Shown here in pieces: positions 19,164 to 31,232 of a stretch of 64,000 bases of DNA (the stretch's first letter is position 1; the number at the start of each line of letters is the position of its first letter). The translations under genes were made by a program, and so were the position numbers. Source of the DNA: Agapanthus africanus (Eukaryota; Streptophyta; Magnoliopsida; Asparagales; Amaryllidaceae); the NCBI GenBank assembly GCA_030015575.1, contig JASDDO010000026.1:196131739-196195738 (forward strand), in the 5' to 3' direction. The notes beneath the pieces were generated by a model, which was given only the letters and a program-made list of their open reading frames with translations, searched no databases and was not told where the DNA came from.

Positions 19164-21278
19164 TGTTGGAGATAGTGCCCTCAAAGTCAATTATTGGATC
19201 GCAGGTACGTGATTGCAATGATTGCGGCAGGACCTATACCGATATGACAGTCTTGCTCGAGATGATAGTATGGTATCTGGTTTGTCTTTATCATCGTATA
19301 CATGCTTTAGTTCACTATTGCATGATGATAGAGCCCATAAGATTCTTGCTTGACTACCAGCAGTATGATGGCGATCATATACGTAGGAGCTGGGGTCTGT
19401 AAGCACATCCTTAATGTGTCCCTAGTCGTGGAAGTTTCGAGACAGGGTATCGATACTCCAAAGTAGACTAGTGTATACAGTCGAGACCCCGGCGAGGGGC
19501 AATGGCCGGTCTCACAAGCCATTGGTGTCAGTTTGATCACCTAAGATGTATACAGGTGCTCATTGGGTTATGAGTATACCGGACAGGACTCGCTGGGAAT
19601 CTGCTAGTTGGTATTATACATATCGTCAGATTGCAATTCCCTGGTGACATGTGTACAGGTTAGTTCATCGACCTGATATCGTCATTTGTCTCATGTGAGT
19701 CCCACTGTGCTTAGATTACTACCCTACCACGCTCAAAGGAGTTGTGCAAACAGGTTTTAGTTGGGTACAGTCCCGAGCCACATTGGAGGCAAGTGAGCGG
19801 ATCGTCGGGGATTCGTCTCTCCCGGTATTGGGGGTTGATGTCGCGCAGTGCATGGGTGGCCATCACTAGGAATCCTCGGCCGAGGTAGTGGACAATTACT
19901 GATTTGGATCAGTAGTTTCTCAGGTGGTGATGGGCTTCATGCCGACACGATTTATCGCGTTATTAGGGGTCTGACTTTATCCACCCCCTAGACTCGATAT
20001 GCGATACTCTTTAGACGAATGGACCGGACTGTATATACATTGTCACTGTCAGGCTCAGTAGGGTTTATAGATGAGTTCGCTCGTCAGCTTCCCTTCCAAT
20101 CAATACATAGGCAAAACGTTACGTGCAGCTTGTACCTCTGACGTGCTAGTTGTTATACCCAGTGCCAGTGTGTTGATGAGTCGTTAGAGTCCCCCATAGA
20201 CACTTTCCCAAGTTCGGGCGAAATGTTATAGAGGCCGTATGGTGATATGGCAAGGTTCGGAAAAAGCACGTGCGCTTTCGCACGTGTCGTTTTTCGGGTA
20301 GATAATACTGGTAGGCTTTGGTTTAAGCCGGAACCCAGTATTATACTGTGTAGATATAATATCTTTATCTCAGTTGCATTTGTATTCCGTCGTAGTACAA
20401 ATGCGGGTAAGTTTATACTGATACGGGGTTATCCTGAAATTCATTTCCGGATCACTTTTGGAAGTTGCCAGTTTGCAGTTTTCTATCAGCCGTATTTAAC
20501 ATTCGGTTAAATGCGGATTTATCTTTTCTTGATGAGGGTGAGTCATGGTTCTAGAAGATTCTAGATTTGGTGACAAGGCTTGATGATTCATTGTTAGCAT
20601 TAATTATTCCATTAATGTTTTGGTGACTAAGGTTAATGAGTCATGCTTTACATTATTGTGTTCATACTAGGTGTTGCATGACTCATTCTTTGTATTTAGG
20701 TTATGATAAGCTTCATAATCTTGTGGTCACCTCCTAGCTCCTACACTCACCTCCCTCCTCTCCTATAAGTGGCCGGCCACCCTCTTGAGGATTCATTATG
20801 GTTGCTAGAAAAAGATTGGTATTGTTTTGGACTCATGGAAATTAGATAAGCCTCATTTCTCATTTCACCCGATTCCAAAAGGCAACTTCATTAACCGTTT
20901 GTCCATAGCCTTGGACGTAACGAGACAAAGTGTTCTACTCATTCTCTACTTCATCTTGGTCGTCTCTTTTAGCAAACTTGACGATCGAGTTTCCTCGGTT
21001 CAGAGGCGGGAGCCCGTTTAAAGATCCGTCGACCTGGTGCCACCTGGACGAGAAGACCGGAGATTCAGGAGATCGGAGCAGCCGCGACAAGCGATGGATG
21101 ATGGTTGAAGACCGAAGGACTCGGATCGTTCGGTATAACACTTCTACCCACTTTGTAGTTTGTTAGTTTAGCTTTAATGGCAGATCCGGGTTACGGTACA
21201 CGATAGCGCCAGTTGTAAAAAGTTTTTGTTCCTCATTTGGCGTCTGTTAAACGGCCGGGGCACTACCGTGGACTTACA
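19164..21278 (+). repeat. C3 5' LTR
   Basis: It runs TGTTGGAGATAGTGCCC to GACTTACA. At 20266-20287 an inverted repeat GCACGTGCG/CGCACGTG contains two CACGTG G-boxes. Another inverted repeat (AATACTGG/CCAGTATT) follows at about 20306-20342. A TATA-like TATAAGT is at about 20764. Which of these act in transcription is unknown. Confidence 0.9.
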
Positions 21279-21279
21279 G

Positions 21280-21291
21280 TGGTATCAGAGC
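21280..21291 (+). other. C3 primer-binding site (initiator tRNA-Met)
   Basis: TGGTATCAGAGC lies one base after the LTR end, identical to the C2 site. Confidence 0.92.
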
Positions 21292-21488
21292 CTCACCATT
21301 AAGCTATACTAACTTGTGCTAACGATTTTAAAATATCGATCGAACGGAATTTCCGAAACTACAATTATCTGCATTAAAGTTTCTGTCAATTTTTAAAAGG
21401 GTCTAAAAATTATTTTGAGCATCAAAGAAAAAAAAGCAGGCTTTTATAAGAATACTGGTGAAATTTGGTGGCCCAACTCAACAGTAAC

Positions 21489-21536
21489 GCCGCGGATCCG
21501 CGGCCCAAACAAGAGTTTGGCCGCGGATCCACCGCC
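21489..21536 (+). other. GC-rich hairpin with palindromic arms, C3 leader
   Basis: Arm GGATCCGCGGCCCAAAC pairs with GTTTGGCCGCGGATCC around loop AAGA with a single bulge. The arms contain self-complementary GCGGATCCGC. It starts about 200 nt after the primer site. Confidence 0.7.
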
Positions 21537-22702
21537 GTTTTGTGAGATTGGTACTCCAATTTTCTACAGTAGCTTCTACACAGTGAATTGTGGTTTCTAG
21601 AATGTTTCTTTTGGGCCCATATTTGGTTACTGTACAGCAGAAGTTCGTGGGGCCCACTTCGAGAAATTTAGTCGATCGAAATTTTAAATTTGTTAGTATG
21701 CAGTATTTACATTATATCTCCGACCGGGAATGTCATTTGATCGGTAAACCGTGTCTGATTGCTATAGTTCTTTTAGACGGGTTTGCGAGCGTGACATTCG
21801 CGTTGATATTCTGTGTTGTGCTGTGATGTTGCGGATATGTCGTGGTGGATAGCAGGGTGCAATGATAGTGCAGTTTGGATTTATTTGTACATTTGATATT
21901 GCGGGGCGAGCGTCCAATATGTGGACTACCGTTACTGCCTGTTTGTATAATATTCTTTTGGGGCACGACCAGGTTGAGGTCGATGTACCCGTTGTATATT
22001 TTTCATTTCTGTACTAGGTTTATCCCGCGAAGGAGTGCACGGATAGCCGGGTTCTGGAGGGCAACGGGTCCGTATCTCATGGCTTTGAGAGGCAAAGGGA
22101 CCTTACTCTAGAATTGGCAGACTATTCGCCGCACTCGTAGGGGGTACAGGTTGACCCAAGGTGGGGTGCTCAATTTACCGGATTCCGTTAAGTGCCGGGT
22201 GTTCCATTCACTATGCTGTGGGGGACTACCTCGCTTCAGGTTTTGGCGGGTAACTTTCTGCACCCGTAGGGGTCTAGGTTTCATTGCACAGGCTATCTAC
22301 ACGACCAGAGGAACGTCGGGTTTCAACAGCGGCTCTGTGAAACCTGGGGATCCCAGAATATCTGTATTGTTCTGTGATGCTTATTACTTTTCTGTAATGT
22401 TCCATATTATCACGCCTGGAGCGATTATTGTATGTTGGTATATATACTATTAGATGTTGTATATATTTTACACCCGCGCTAGTCCAGCCCCCGCTCTGTC
22501 GTTAGTTAAGTAACCTAACGGGTGATGACGGGACCCAGTGGCGAATGCGGATGGCATATACGTACATTATATTTTCGTTCTTTTCTGGTGTGATTGATTG
22601 ATAGGACTGCATTGATTCTTATCAATGCAAGGATAAAACAAACCTATATTTGATGTTGTTGGAACAAATTTTAAAAGGTGTTATTACAAAGACGTTTCCT
22701 TT

Positions 22703-22936
22703 TATTTTGCATAGCGGTATTCAGTTGGAATATCCCGCACCTCATTCGACGAGGCAAGGGCCGAGATCCCTTCACCGGGAGTGACCCCTTGGGCATAAGT
22801 TTACGTCAGGGTAGTAACTTCAAATATAGTCGATTACAAGTTGCTTTGCATCGCGGTATTCAGTTGGAATATCCTGCACCTCATTCCACGAGGAAAGAGC
22901 CGAGATCCCTTCACCGGGAGTGACCTCTTTAGCAAA
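22703..22936 (+). repeat. Duplicated ~95-bp unit in C3 leader
   Basis: Two copies lie at 22703-22797 and 22840-22936. Both contain GAGATCCCTTCACCGGGAGT. They are homologous to the pairs in C2 and C9. Confidence 0.7.
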
Positions 22937-23074
22937 GGTTTTTTCGTCACTATATTTTTTTATAAAATGCTATCAGGTTTCTTCAACGAAATCAAGTTCA
23001 TTACGTTAAAGGTTTTTCGCCAAAAACCAGCCGTAGCCCTCCGTCATTTTTTATGGGTGGTCAGTAGTATTCAA

Positions 23075-23284
23075 GCTATGTTTGTTGACAAAGTCAAGGC
23101 ATAGTGTTTGGTAGTTGCTGGTTATTCATTTGTTGCATAGATAGATGCGTTGGTTTGGGACAGTCGTATTACCTTGTTGACTAAAGTCAAGGGTATGTAC
23201 GAATGGGTTCAAATCAACCTGGACAATGACGGGTAGAACTTGACATGTGACTTATGATTTGTTGACTAAAGTCAAAGTCATAAG
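23075..23284 (+). other. Triple hairpin array in C3 leader
   Basis: Units lie at 23075-23105, 23165-23201 and 23251-23284. The inner stem is a perfect TTGAC/GTCAA with loops AAA, TAAA and TAAA. Outer stems are GCTATG/CATAGT, CGTA.TACC/GGTA..TACG and CTTATGA/TCATAAG. Confidence 0.65.
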
Positions 23285-23562
23285 AGCATGACGCAAAAAT
23301 CATATCGGGAGTTTCAAACATACAGGAAACTTGCCAGGCATGCGCATATCTTCTGGAGTGTGATAACTTGAGTGGCTTCTATCAAGTTATCATGCGATGA
23401 TAGTTGGATCCCGATTCTCACTGATGAGTTCGTTTACTCTTAGAGTGATCCCGACTAATTCTTCTTTCAGCTTTGGAGGAGAATTTGAGATTACAGTGGG
23501 AGGTTTCCTGATTAGATAAAGTGATAACCATTCTGATCTAGGTTAGAGTGCATGCAGAGTGA

Positions 23563-23590
23563 TTCTTTTCTCTCTCTCTCTCTTTGGCAG
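23563..23590 (+). promoter_or_regulatory. Splice-acceptor-like tract in C3
   Basis: A long CT run followed by TTTGGCAG stands at the position where gag starts in C1 and C6. No gag follows in C3. Confidence 0.4.
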
Positions 23591-23669
23591 CGACCTTTGA
23601 CCGACCCTAGACTATGACCCAGTGACCAAATTAACCGAACCTTCTTAAAATACTTGCTTTTGGATTGTC

Positions 23670-24340
23670 TGAGTTGCATAAGTCATTGCCGCTCCTTGTT
23701 TTACCCTTTGTATTTCTCAGAATACCCCGTATTACTACGGACATCCACTTTCATTGGATAAATCCATCGTATGGTTTTATACGAACTCGGAGGAACTTCT
23801 TCGAGGATGGATCCAGGTTCAGGAGAAATAGAATTAGTTTATTCAGTTGTCTTTTATTATCACCTTCTCTCAGCTTGCGAGGGCTCCTTAGTTAAGGAGA
23901 GTACACCTATTATGCTTACTGGATAGTCTTCTTCCAAACCATAGGCTGGTACCGAAAGGTAGGGAATGAAGAAAACCAATTAGCCTAAGTAGGATGTGTA
24001 GAAGGTAATATGTAAAGACAAAATAAAGGGATTAGAAAGAGGGCAAAGTAAATTGCGACTGTAATCATTGACGACCAAACCGCGTACTTCATCGCCACTC
24101 CTATTTCACCTTTAAAAGAATAAGGTATTATTCAGTTGTCTTTATCATCACCTTCTCTCAAGTTACGAGTACTCCTAGGATTAGGAGAGTACACCTATTA
24201 TGCTTACTGGATAGTCTTCTTCCAAACCATAGGCTGGTGCCGAACGGTAGGGAAGGAAGAAAACCATTTAGCCTAATGATGGTGTACAGAAGGTAATGAC
24301 TAAAGATAAATAAAGGGATTTGGAGAGATGGCAAAGAAAT
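23670..24340 (+). repeat. Two-copy noncoding repeat in place of gag, C3
   Basis: Two copies of a unit run from about 23690 and about 24090. Each contains a TTCAGTTGTCTTT segment, a GAGAGTACACCTATT segment, ATAGTCTTCTTCCAAACCAT and GAAAACCA.TTAGCCTAA. Copy 2 lacks part of the unit's start. The same pair occurs in C4 and C9. It has no ORF and no resemblance to gag. Confidence 0.65.
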
Positions 24341-26690
24341 ATATGGTTACAGTCATGAATAGGATTATGGAAGAGGCATTACTAGGAATACGAGGATACC
24401 CCTACAAGACATTTTTATGTTTCAGTTTTACTGCGCATTGTTAAAAGAAAACTGTTTTCCCAATTAGATACTTACTCCAAGGTATGTATTTACCAGGTTT
24501 CATTCTCATATCTGTATGGTTTTTACAGATGATGAGTGGGAGTAAGTTATTAGGAATTAAGTGATCATCCTCATTATATCGGAATTCGTTGTAATTGGTG
24601 ATATTTGAGGAAATCAGCTGGGTACAGTTTTCAACCAACGATGCACAGGTTTTGAGTTATTCAACTCAGCGGACTTATACAGTGTATTGTATGTTGTCCA
24701 GTATCCATCAGGAAAAAGGGGTAGGTTCTCGTACTATGTTCTGTTTACTTATGACTTTTCTGGTTTTTAGGAAAGTGTTTCGTAGAAATACAATGTCTAA
24801 GTTTTGAGAAGCTGTGGGTATAAGAATAAAGTAGAGAACCAGGTATCACAAGTATCAGTATTCTTCAAAGAGATCGAAGATATAAATTCTTGTGATAGTA
24901 TTCAGCTGATAGTAATGGCTTTGAGAAACTTGTTTCTCTTTCGGGTTACTCATAATTGGATGGATTCCTAAGTTGAGTAATGCTGATAAACCTCTCTCCA
25001 TTAAGTTGTTATGCACTGGAGACAGCTGCATGATTTGAATCTGGTTCCAATTAAATTAGTGCTTTTGTTTCTATATTGTATATAGAATGGTTCATATCTT
25101 AACGATGTTAAGATACGGGGAGTTTCCAGCTTATGCTTAAAACCAGACACTGGATAACTCAAGGCACGTTTCTGTAATGGCTGTTTGTGGGTTGACCCTG
25201 GCTTTGACGAGGGATGACATTTCTACCATCTGGAAGATCAATAGTGATATTGTTCTTGACTCGCCACAGTTTTAGTAAAATGGATTTTTTCAGAAAACAG
25301 TAGTGGGAGTATGGTAGAACTGGAAGTGATTTCAGAACCGCAAACGATTACGGAAAATTTAATAGGACCTATATATTCAATCAGGTTTGACATTCCAATA
25401 GCCACTCCGCAGATATGGTGGGTAACCTCAGACACCCGAAAGGTACTCCGGTACTCTCAAGGACGGTGTCAGGGTGGTTCTTGTTTACCCAGACTTGACA
25501 CTACTGTTGTTCCAGACTGTGAGACCCGGCAAGAGGATAAGTATAATATCGTTCTAAACATGCTTTAGAAGTATACGTAGATATTATTCTGCCAGAGGGT
25601 TGTCGTAGTCAGTGGGAGCAGCGGAAGCATAGTGGACAAGAGGCTTATGTCAATTTATAGACTCGAGCAGTTATAGCGGAGATAAATCATCTTATTTTGA
25701 TGTGATAGTCATGGGTTTGACTTCATCAGAATAGGGGATGGATCTGTTAAGAAGGTAGTAGGGTGTGATGTCCTGGAATTTAGATGACATACACAGAGAA
25801 GGAAGTAAAATTCCTATACTATGATCGGTTGTACTTTGGTCGTCACACAGTTGTTTCTCGACAAAGGATATGGATATAATATCAGACATTCTGGTTACTA
25901 GATCTATGGTTTTAGATATAGATTTGGGTAGTTTCCCAATGTGGGTACTTTGACAATATTCTAATAGTATTTTAGAATAAATGACTCCTGGCATGGTGGT
26001 GTACCTGCAGGTGATGGAGTCACCCTCTCTAAAGGTGTCTTAGAGACTAAAGGAGAGAGGGATGTGCATGATTGGCAGATCACTTGCTTAGGCAATTGAG
26101 TCAATCATGAGATGTCAAGCACCACACCAGATGTAGTTTTTGCACTTGATGCAATAAGATTATATTAATCCAATCCTGAAGAAACATAAGGAAGCAGTTT
26201 TAGAACATAAGTGCATGTTCTACGGATTTGATGACGGCAGCCTCCTTCGGGAGACGGTTATCATTCCAGGCTTCCAAGGTGACATGGATGACAAAGTGAT
26301 TGTCAGAGTTATAGTTTTCCCTCTGACGAGGGACAGTATTATGGACAGGTGGTCCAAGAGGATACTGTAGGAGGCATGGTGCTGGATACTGATTAGGTTC
26401 AGTTATCGATACAGTCTAAGAAGTTTGGATTTGGAGTTCATTTATGAACTAGGTCCCATCAGATATCCAGACATAATCTAAGACAGGTATTACTCGATTC
26501 GGGAGATGGTTTTCTCCGCGAACTTGAGATTAAGAGAGACATTGAAAGAAACATCAGGGCGGATCCACTCACTGAGGATATTTCTCGAACGCAAGAGTTT
26601 TACAAACTAGCTTTGTGAAACTGATTAGTAGAGGAGTTGGATGTTCGGTGTCACACGGGCTGTGAGTATGCGACATCGCAATAATTAGCC
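24341..26690 (+). pseudogene. pol: Degraded copia pol of C3
   Basis: Recognisable islands follow copia order. The integrase core (frame fragments like FYFITF.DFSRF and KHKSESFEKF) is at about 24735-24840. The next integrase part, with ALETAA-like text, is at about 24950-25035. The linker before RT (VELEVISEPQT) is at 25311-25440. RT lies around 25640-25900 and RNase H and the pol C-terminus at about 26220-26600. Between the VVG and DDI codons (25756-25795) the sequence is 11 nt shorter than in C2 and C6, so YVDD is lost and the frame shifted. C4 and C9 carry the same lesion. Many stops and frameshifts make this non-coding. Confidence 0.75.
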
Positions 26691-26698
26691 TTGAGTGC

Positions 26699-26709
26699 AA
26701 GTGGGAGAT
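26699..26709 (+). other. C3 polypurine tract
   Basis: AAGTGGGAGAT directly abuts the 3' LTR start at 26710. Confidence 0.9.
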
Positions 26710-28825
26710 TGTTGGAGATAGTGCCCTCAAAGTCAATTATTGGATCGCAGGTATGTGATTGCAATGATTGCGGCAGGACCTATACCGATATGACAGTCTT
26801 TCTCGAGATGATAGTATGCTATCTGGTTTGTCTTTATCATCGTATACATGCTTTAGTTCACTATTGCATGATGATAGAGCCCATAAGATTCTTGCTTGAC
26901 TACCAGCAGTATGATAGCGATCATATACGTGGGAGCTGGGGTCTGTAAGCACATCCTTAATGTGTCCCTAGTCGTAGGAGTTTCGAGATAGGGCATCGAT
27001 ACTCCAGAGTAGACTAGTGTATATAGTCGAGACCCCGACGAGGGGAAATGGCCGGTCTCACAAGCCATTGGTGTCAGTTTGATCACCTAAGATGTATATA
27101 GGTGCTCATTGGGTTATGAGTACACCGGACAGGACTCGCCGGGAATCTGCTAGTTGGTATTATACATATCGTCAGATAGAAATTCCCTGGTGACATGTGT
27201 ACATGTTAGTTCATCGACCTGAGATCGTCATTTGTCTTGTGTGAGTTCCCACTGTGCTTAGATTACTACCCTACCACGCTCAAAGGAGTTGTGCAAACAG
27301 GTTTTTGTTGGGTACAGTCCCGAGCCACATTGGAGGCAAGTGAGCGGATCATCGGGGATTCGTCTCTCCCGGTATTGGGGGTTGATGTCGCGCAGTGCAC
27401 GGGTGGCTATCTCTAGGAATCCTCGTCCGAGGTAATGGATAATTACTGATTTGGATCAGTAGTTTCTCAGGTAGTGATGGGCTTCATGCCGACATGATTT
27501 ATCGCGTTATTAGGGGTCTGACTTTATCCACCCCACTAGACTCGATATGCGATACTCTTTAGACGAATGGACCGGACTGTATATACATTGTCACTGTCAG
27601 GCTCAGTAGGGTTTATAGATGAGTTCGCTCGTCAGCTTCCCTTCCAATCAATACATAAGCAAAACGTTACGTGCAGCTTGTACCTCTGACGTGCTAGTTG
27701 TTATACCCAGTGCCAGTGTGTTGATGAGTCGTTAGAGTCCCCCATAGACACTTTCCCAAGTTCGGGCGAAACGTTGTAGAGGACGTATGGTGATATGGCA
27801 AGGTTCGGAAAAAGCACGTGCGCTTTCGCACGTGTCGTTTTTCGGACAGATAATACTGGTAGGCTTTGGTTTAAGCCAGAACCCAGTATTATACTGTGTA
27901 GATATAATATCTTTGTCTCAGTTGCATTTGTATTCGGTCGTAATACAAATGCGGGTATGTTTATACTGATACGTGGTTATCCTGAAATTCGTTTCAGGAT
28001 CACTTTTGGAAGTTGCCAGTTTCCAGTTTTCTATCAGCCGTATTTAACATTCGGTTAAATGCGGATTTATCTTTTCTTGATGAGGGTGAGTCATGGTTCT
28101 AGAAGATTCTAGATTTGGTGACAAGGCTTGATGATTCATTGTTAGCATTAATTGTTCCATTAATGTTTTGGTGACTAAGGTTAATGAGTCATGCTTTACA
28201 TTATTGTGTTCATACTAGTTGTTGCATGACTCATTCTTTGTATTTAGGTTATGATAAGCTTCATAATCTTGTGGTCACCTCCTAGCTCCTACACTCACCT
28301 CCCTCCTCTCCTATAAGTTGTCGGGCACCCCCTTGAGGATTCATTATGGTTGCTAGAAAAAGATTGGTATTGTTTTGGACTCAGGGAAATTAGATAAGCC
28401 TCATTTCTCATTTCACCCGATTCCAAAAGGCAACTTCATTAACCGTTCGTCCATAACCTTGGACGAAACGAGACAAAGTGTTCAACTCATTCTCTACTTC
28501 ATCTTGGTCGTCTATTTTAGCAAACTTGACGATCGAGTTGCCTCGGTTCAGAGACGGGAGCCCGTTTAAAAATCCGTCGACGTGGTGCCACCTGGACGAG
28601 AATACCGGAGATTCAGGAGATCGGAGCAGCCGCAATAAGTGTGGGATGATGGTTGAAGACCGAAGGACTCGGATTGTTCGGTATAACACTTCTACCCACT
28701 TTGTAGTTTGTTAATTAGCTTTAATGGCAGATCCGGGTTACGGAACACGATAGCGCCAGTTGTAAAAAGTTTTTGTTCCGCATTTGGCGTCTGTTAGACG
28801 GCCGGGGCGCTACCGTGGACTTACA
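26710..28825 (+). repeat. C3 3' LTR
   Basis: It is 2116 bp, about 96.5% like the 5' copy. The G-box inverted repeat is at 27814-27834 and a perfect 11-bp inverted repeat GCATTTGTATT/AATACAAATGC at 27924-27952. TSD gatgt follows. Confidence 0.9.
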
Positions 28826-28830
28826 GATGT

Positions 28831-30203
28831 GCTATGAGCCGATGAGCCCGGCTGGGGAACCATACTGTCCGGTGATATTACCTTTTACTCGGCGGTTATC
28901 TTGGGGATACCGACCGGAGTTATGTGCGTATGATACGAAATTCGAGGGTCGAAGCTGGGTACTCGGGTTTCGAGGGAGCGTATGATACGTACCTATCAGG
29001 GCTAGTCTTGGTGACAGTTCCTGATAGATGAGGATTTACGTGCCGATGCTAGGTACGGGTTTCATGATGTTTTCCATGATTTTGATTATATCATCATATT
29101 TACATGCATGATGCTTATTGTCATTGGGTGATAGGTGGACGGGATCCACATATATACAGACATTGATCACATACAGACTTTTATTACATTGATCATACTT
29201 CATTTGTATATATAACAGGGTATGAGGGCGATGTTATATATACCCTTACACCAATATTAGTGGAATGGGTCGCTAATATATGTGTATTGATAACCATTTT
29301 GATACTTCATCATATTTACTTCATGCAGACATATCTTATATTTATGACATGTTATTACCTGAGGCAGTGACATGAGTACTTGACACTACATACACGATTA
29401 GATGTTACATTGCCACCTTATCATGCTTCAGACTTACTCTTTGAGGTTATTATTATATCTGATCGTATTGACCTAGGATTATGTCATGCATTCGATTTCT
29501 GCTTGTAGATATTTTCTATTCACGAGTTGGCAACTCACCCCCGTTATGGCACAGCTTCTTGCACGTTTTGCCGTACAGGTTCTATAGCGGCATTTCTGGC
29601 ACATTGCTTCCTTGCGGGTGAATTGCATTGGGTAGGTGGGTTCTTTTGCTTCAAGAACCACCATTGTACATGTATTATTCCTTTGTATCTAGAAATTTCA
29701 TCAACCAAAACTTGTATATTGTTTCAGACTTAGACACTCGCTATGTATTATTTCGACCTTACAGTCGCGTATAGTAGTATTACAGTTTTCATGTTTATTT
29801 GAGTTTCTTTTGAGTTTTGATCCTCGCCATTCGGCGTTGTATATTATATTGCTTACGTGGTTGTGACCGTCGATTGACGAAGAGCTAGCTCCCGCTTGGG
29901 GATGCCTTTTATCATTGCATATATATTATTCTTGTTGTACCCCGTTCGGGGCCAGTATTTACAAAGGAAACTTTGCCGAAATTTTTAGAAAAGACTATAT
30001 ATTTTAAAAATGCATATTCGGCTTAGTTATTTAAAAAAACCTTGACTTCAAAACATGTTTTCTTCACTTCCTTAAACTAGTTTTCTTTATTTACTCTTAA
30101 AACGGTTTTAGATTTCTGGGCTTTTGGCTTACTTGGATCAGATGGAGTCCTATAGACTTCATATGGTTCAAGGGCCAGTCACGTGCTCTTTCGGGTCGTG
30201 ACA
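28831..30203 (+). repeat. L1 LTR A, right part
   Basis: Continuation of LTR A after C3, collinear with 53040-54414. It ends GGGTCGTGACA, where an inverted repeat GTCACG/CGTGAC lies at the terminus. Confidence 0.85.
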
Positions 30204-30207
30204 AAGT

Positions 30208-30219
30208 TCGTATCAGAGC
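30208..30219 (+). other. L1 primer-binding site
   Basis: TCGTATCAGAGC, preceded by AAGT, lies four bases after the LTR end. It differs by one base (TGG to TCG) from the initiator tRNA-Met complement used by chromoviruses. Confidence 0.75.
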
Positions 30220-31106
30220 GCTAAGTTAACCATGGTTCGAGTCTAAGTTTGACTATGTGGAGCCTAGGGCGTCTATATATATACGGAACTTAGGCTTGAC
30301 CTTATGGAACTTAGACTTAGTCGAGGGGGTATTATACCCGAACTTTCGTCACGCAGGATTACCCTTAGTTGATGGAGTAGGTAGCTTGAGTAGAGTGACG
30401 TACCGTACGTATGTTCCGCGGTATATTTACAATACGCTACTCCGCGTAAGAAACCTTAGGATGTACATTTCCTTGCACAGTATTATATTCCTTTCTATGA
30501 TCTATCCTCATCGATACTGGTTGTGATTGTGCTGCCACGGTCACACGGGCAGAGAGAGCTACGGCTAGAGTTGCGTCAGCTTGAGCTCGTCGCAGACGAA
30601 GACTGACCAAGGCATGATTCCAAGGACATACGATTGCATTGAGAGGCGTCGTCTTATTGTGTTTTCGCGCCATGTGCGTTTGACAGATCGCTTTCACGAG
30701 ATTTCTTGAACGTGCCGATTGGTACCAGAGGATCAGGCTATTGCTAGAGGCCAGCCAGATGTGATGACCATTGGTATATCACTTATTCATGATGATTGAG
30801 GCGCTGTTCAGCGTACAGAAGAATGGGCCAGTTGTTACTGCAAATGACGAGATATCGCCCAGATGATTGGAGTTACTGCAGCATGAGTATATACTTAGAA
30901 ATATGATAGTGAGTCGCTAGTCCCCCGAGGAAGAATGACTAGGACATGTGGTTCGTTCTCTTACCTCGATGCGAGGTCATCAGATAGATTGATTCCAGCT
31001 AGAGGCGACTTCACGCAGGTTCGTTGAGAGTCGATACAGTCGATCGAATGTCAGGAGCCCATTTTCCAAGTTTGAAGTATTCGGAAAGACATGCAAGCGA
31101 TTCTAT

Positions 31107-31232
31107 GGACCCTCTAGAAGAATGAAACCCTAACTCGACTTAATGACCGTGTGAAAGCCTTTGAACCTTAGGGTTTGCGGCAGTTCCACGGCGCCATTAG
31201 TGAGGCTTAGGTTTGCCCTTCTACGGCTGGAC
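31107..31232 (+). other. Copia-leader-like block inside L1
   Basis: The block begins GGACCCTCTAGAAG and ends TTCTACGGCTGGACC, matching C2 5293-5423 and C6 51138-51271 with many substitutions. It is the only clear sequence link between L1 and the copia elements. Confidence 0.6.

Larger units (their letters stand above)
21292..23590 (+). other. Long 5' leader of C3
   Basis: A 2.3-kb leader without a supported ORF. It holds a GC-rich hairpin (21489-21536), a block at about 21955-22150 shared with C2 and C6, a block near 22470-22560 shared with C1, C2, C6 and C9, two ~95-bp units (22703-22797 and 22840-22936), the triple hairpin array (23075-23284), and a pyrimidine tract ending TTTGGCAG at 23590. 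Confidence 0.7.
19164..28825 (+). mobile_element. Complete non-autonomous copia element C3
   Basis: A full-length 9662-bp element is flanked by perfect TSD gatgt (19159-19163 and 28826-28830). The uninterrupted site is visible in L1 LTR B at 53035-53039. LTRs are 2115 and 2116 bp and differ by about 75 substitutions by eye (3.5%). The internal region has a long leader, a two-copy noncoding repeat where gag should be, and a broken pol lacking YVDD. Confidence 0.92.

Noticed and set aside
20247-20510. ORF of 87 codons in the C3 5' LTR, with look-alikes at 27795-28058 and 35522-35869
   Set aside because: The similarity follows from LTR homology. The frame spans several inverted repeats, and its ends differ between copies. 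Without a substitution-pattern test I do not call it a gene.
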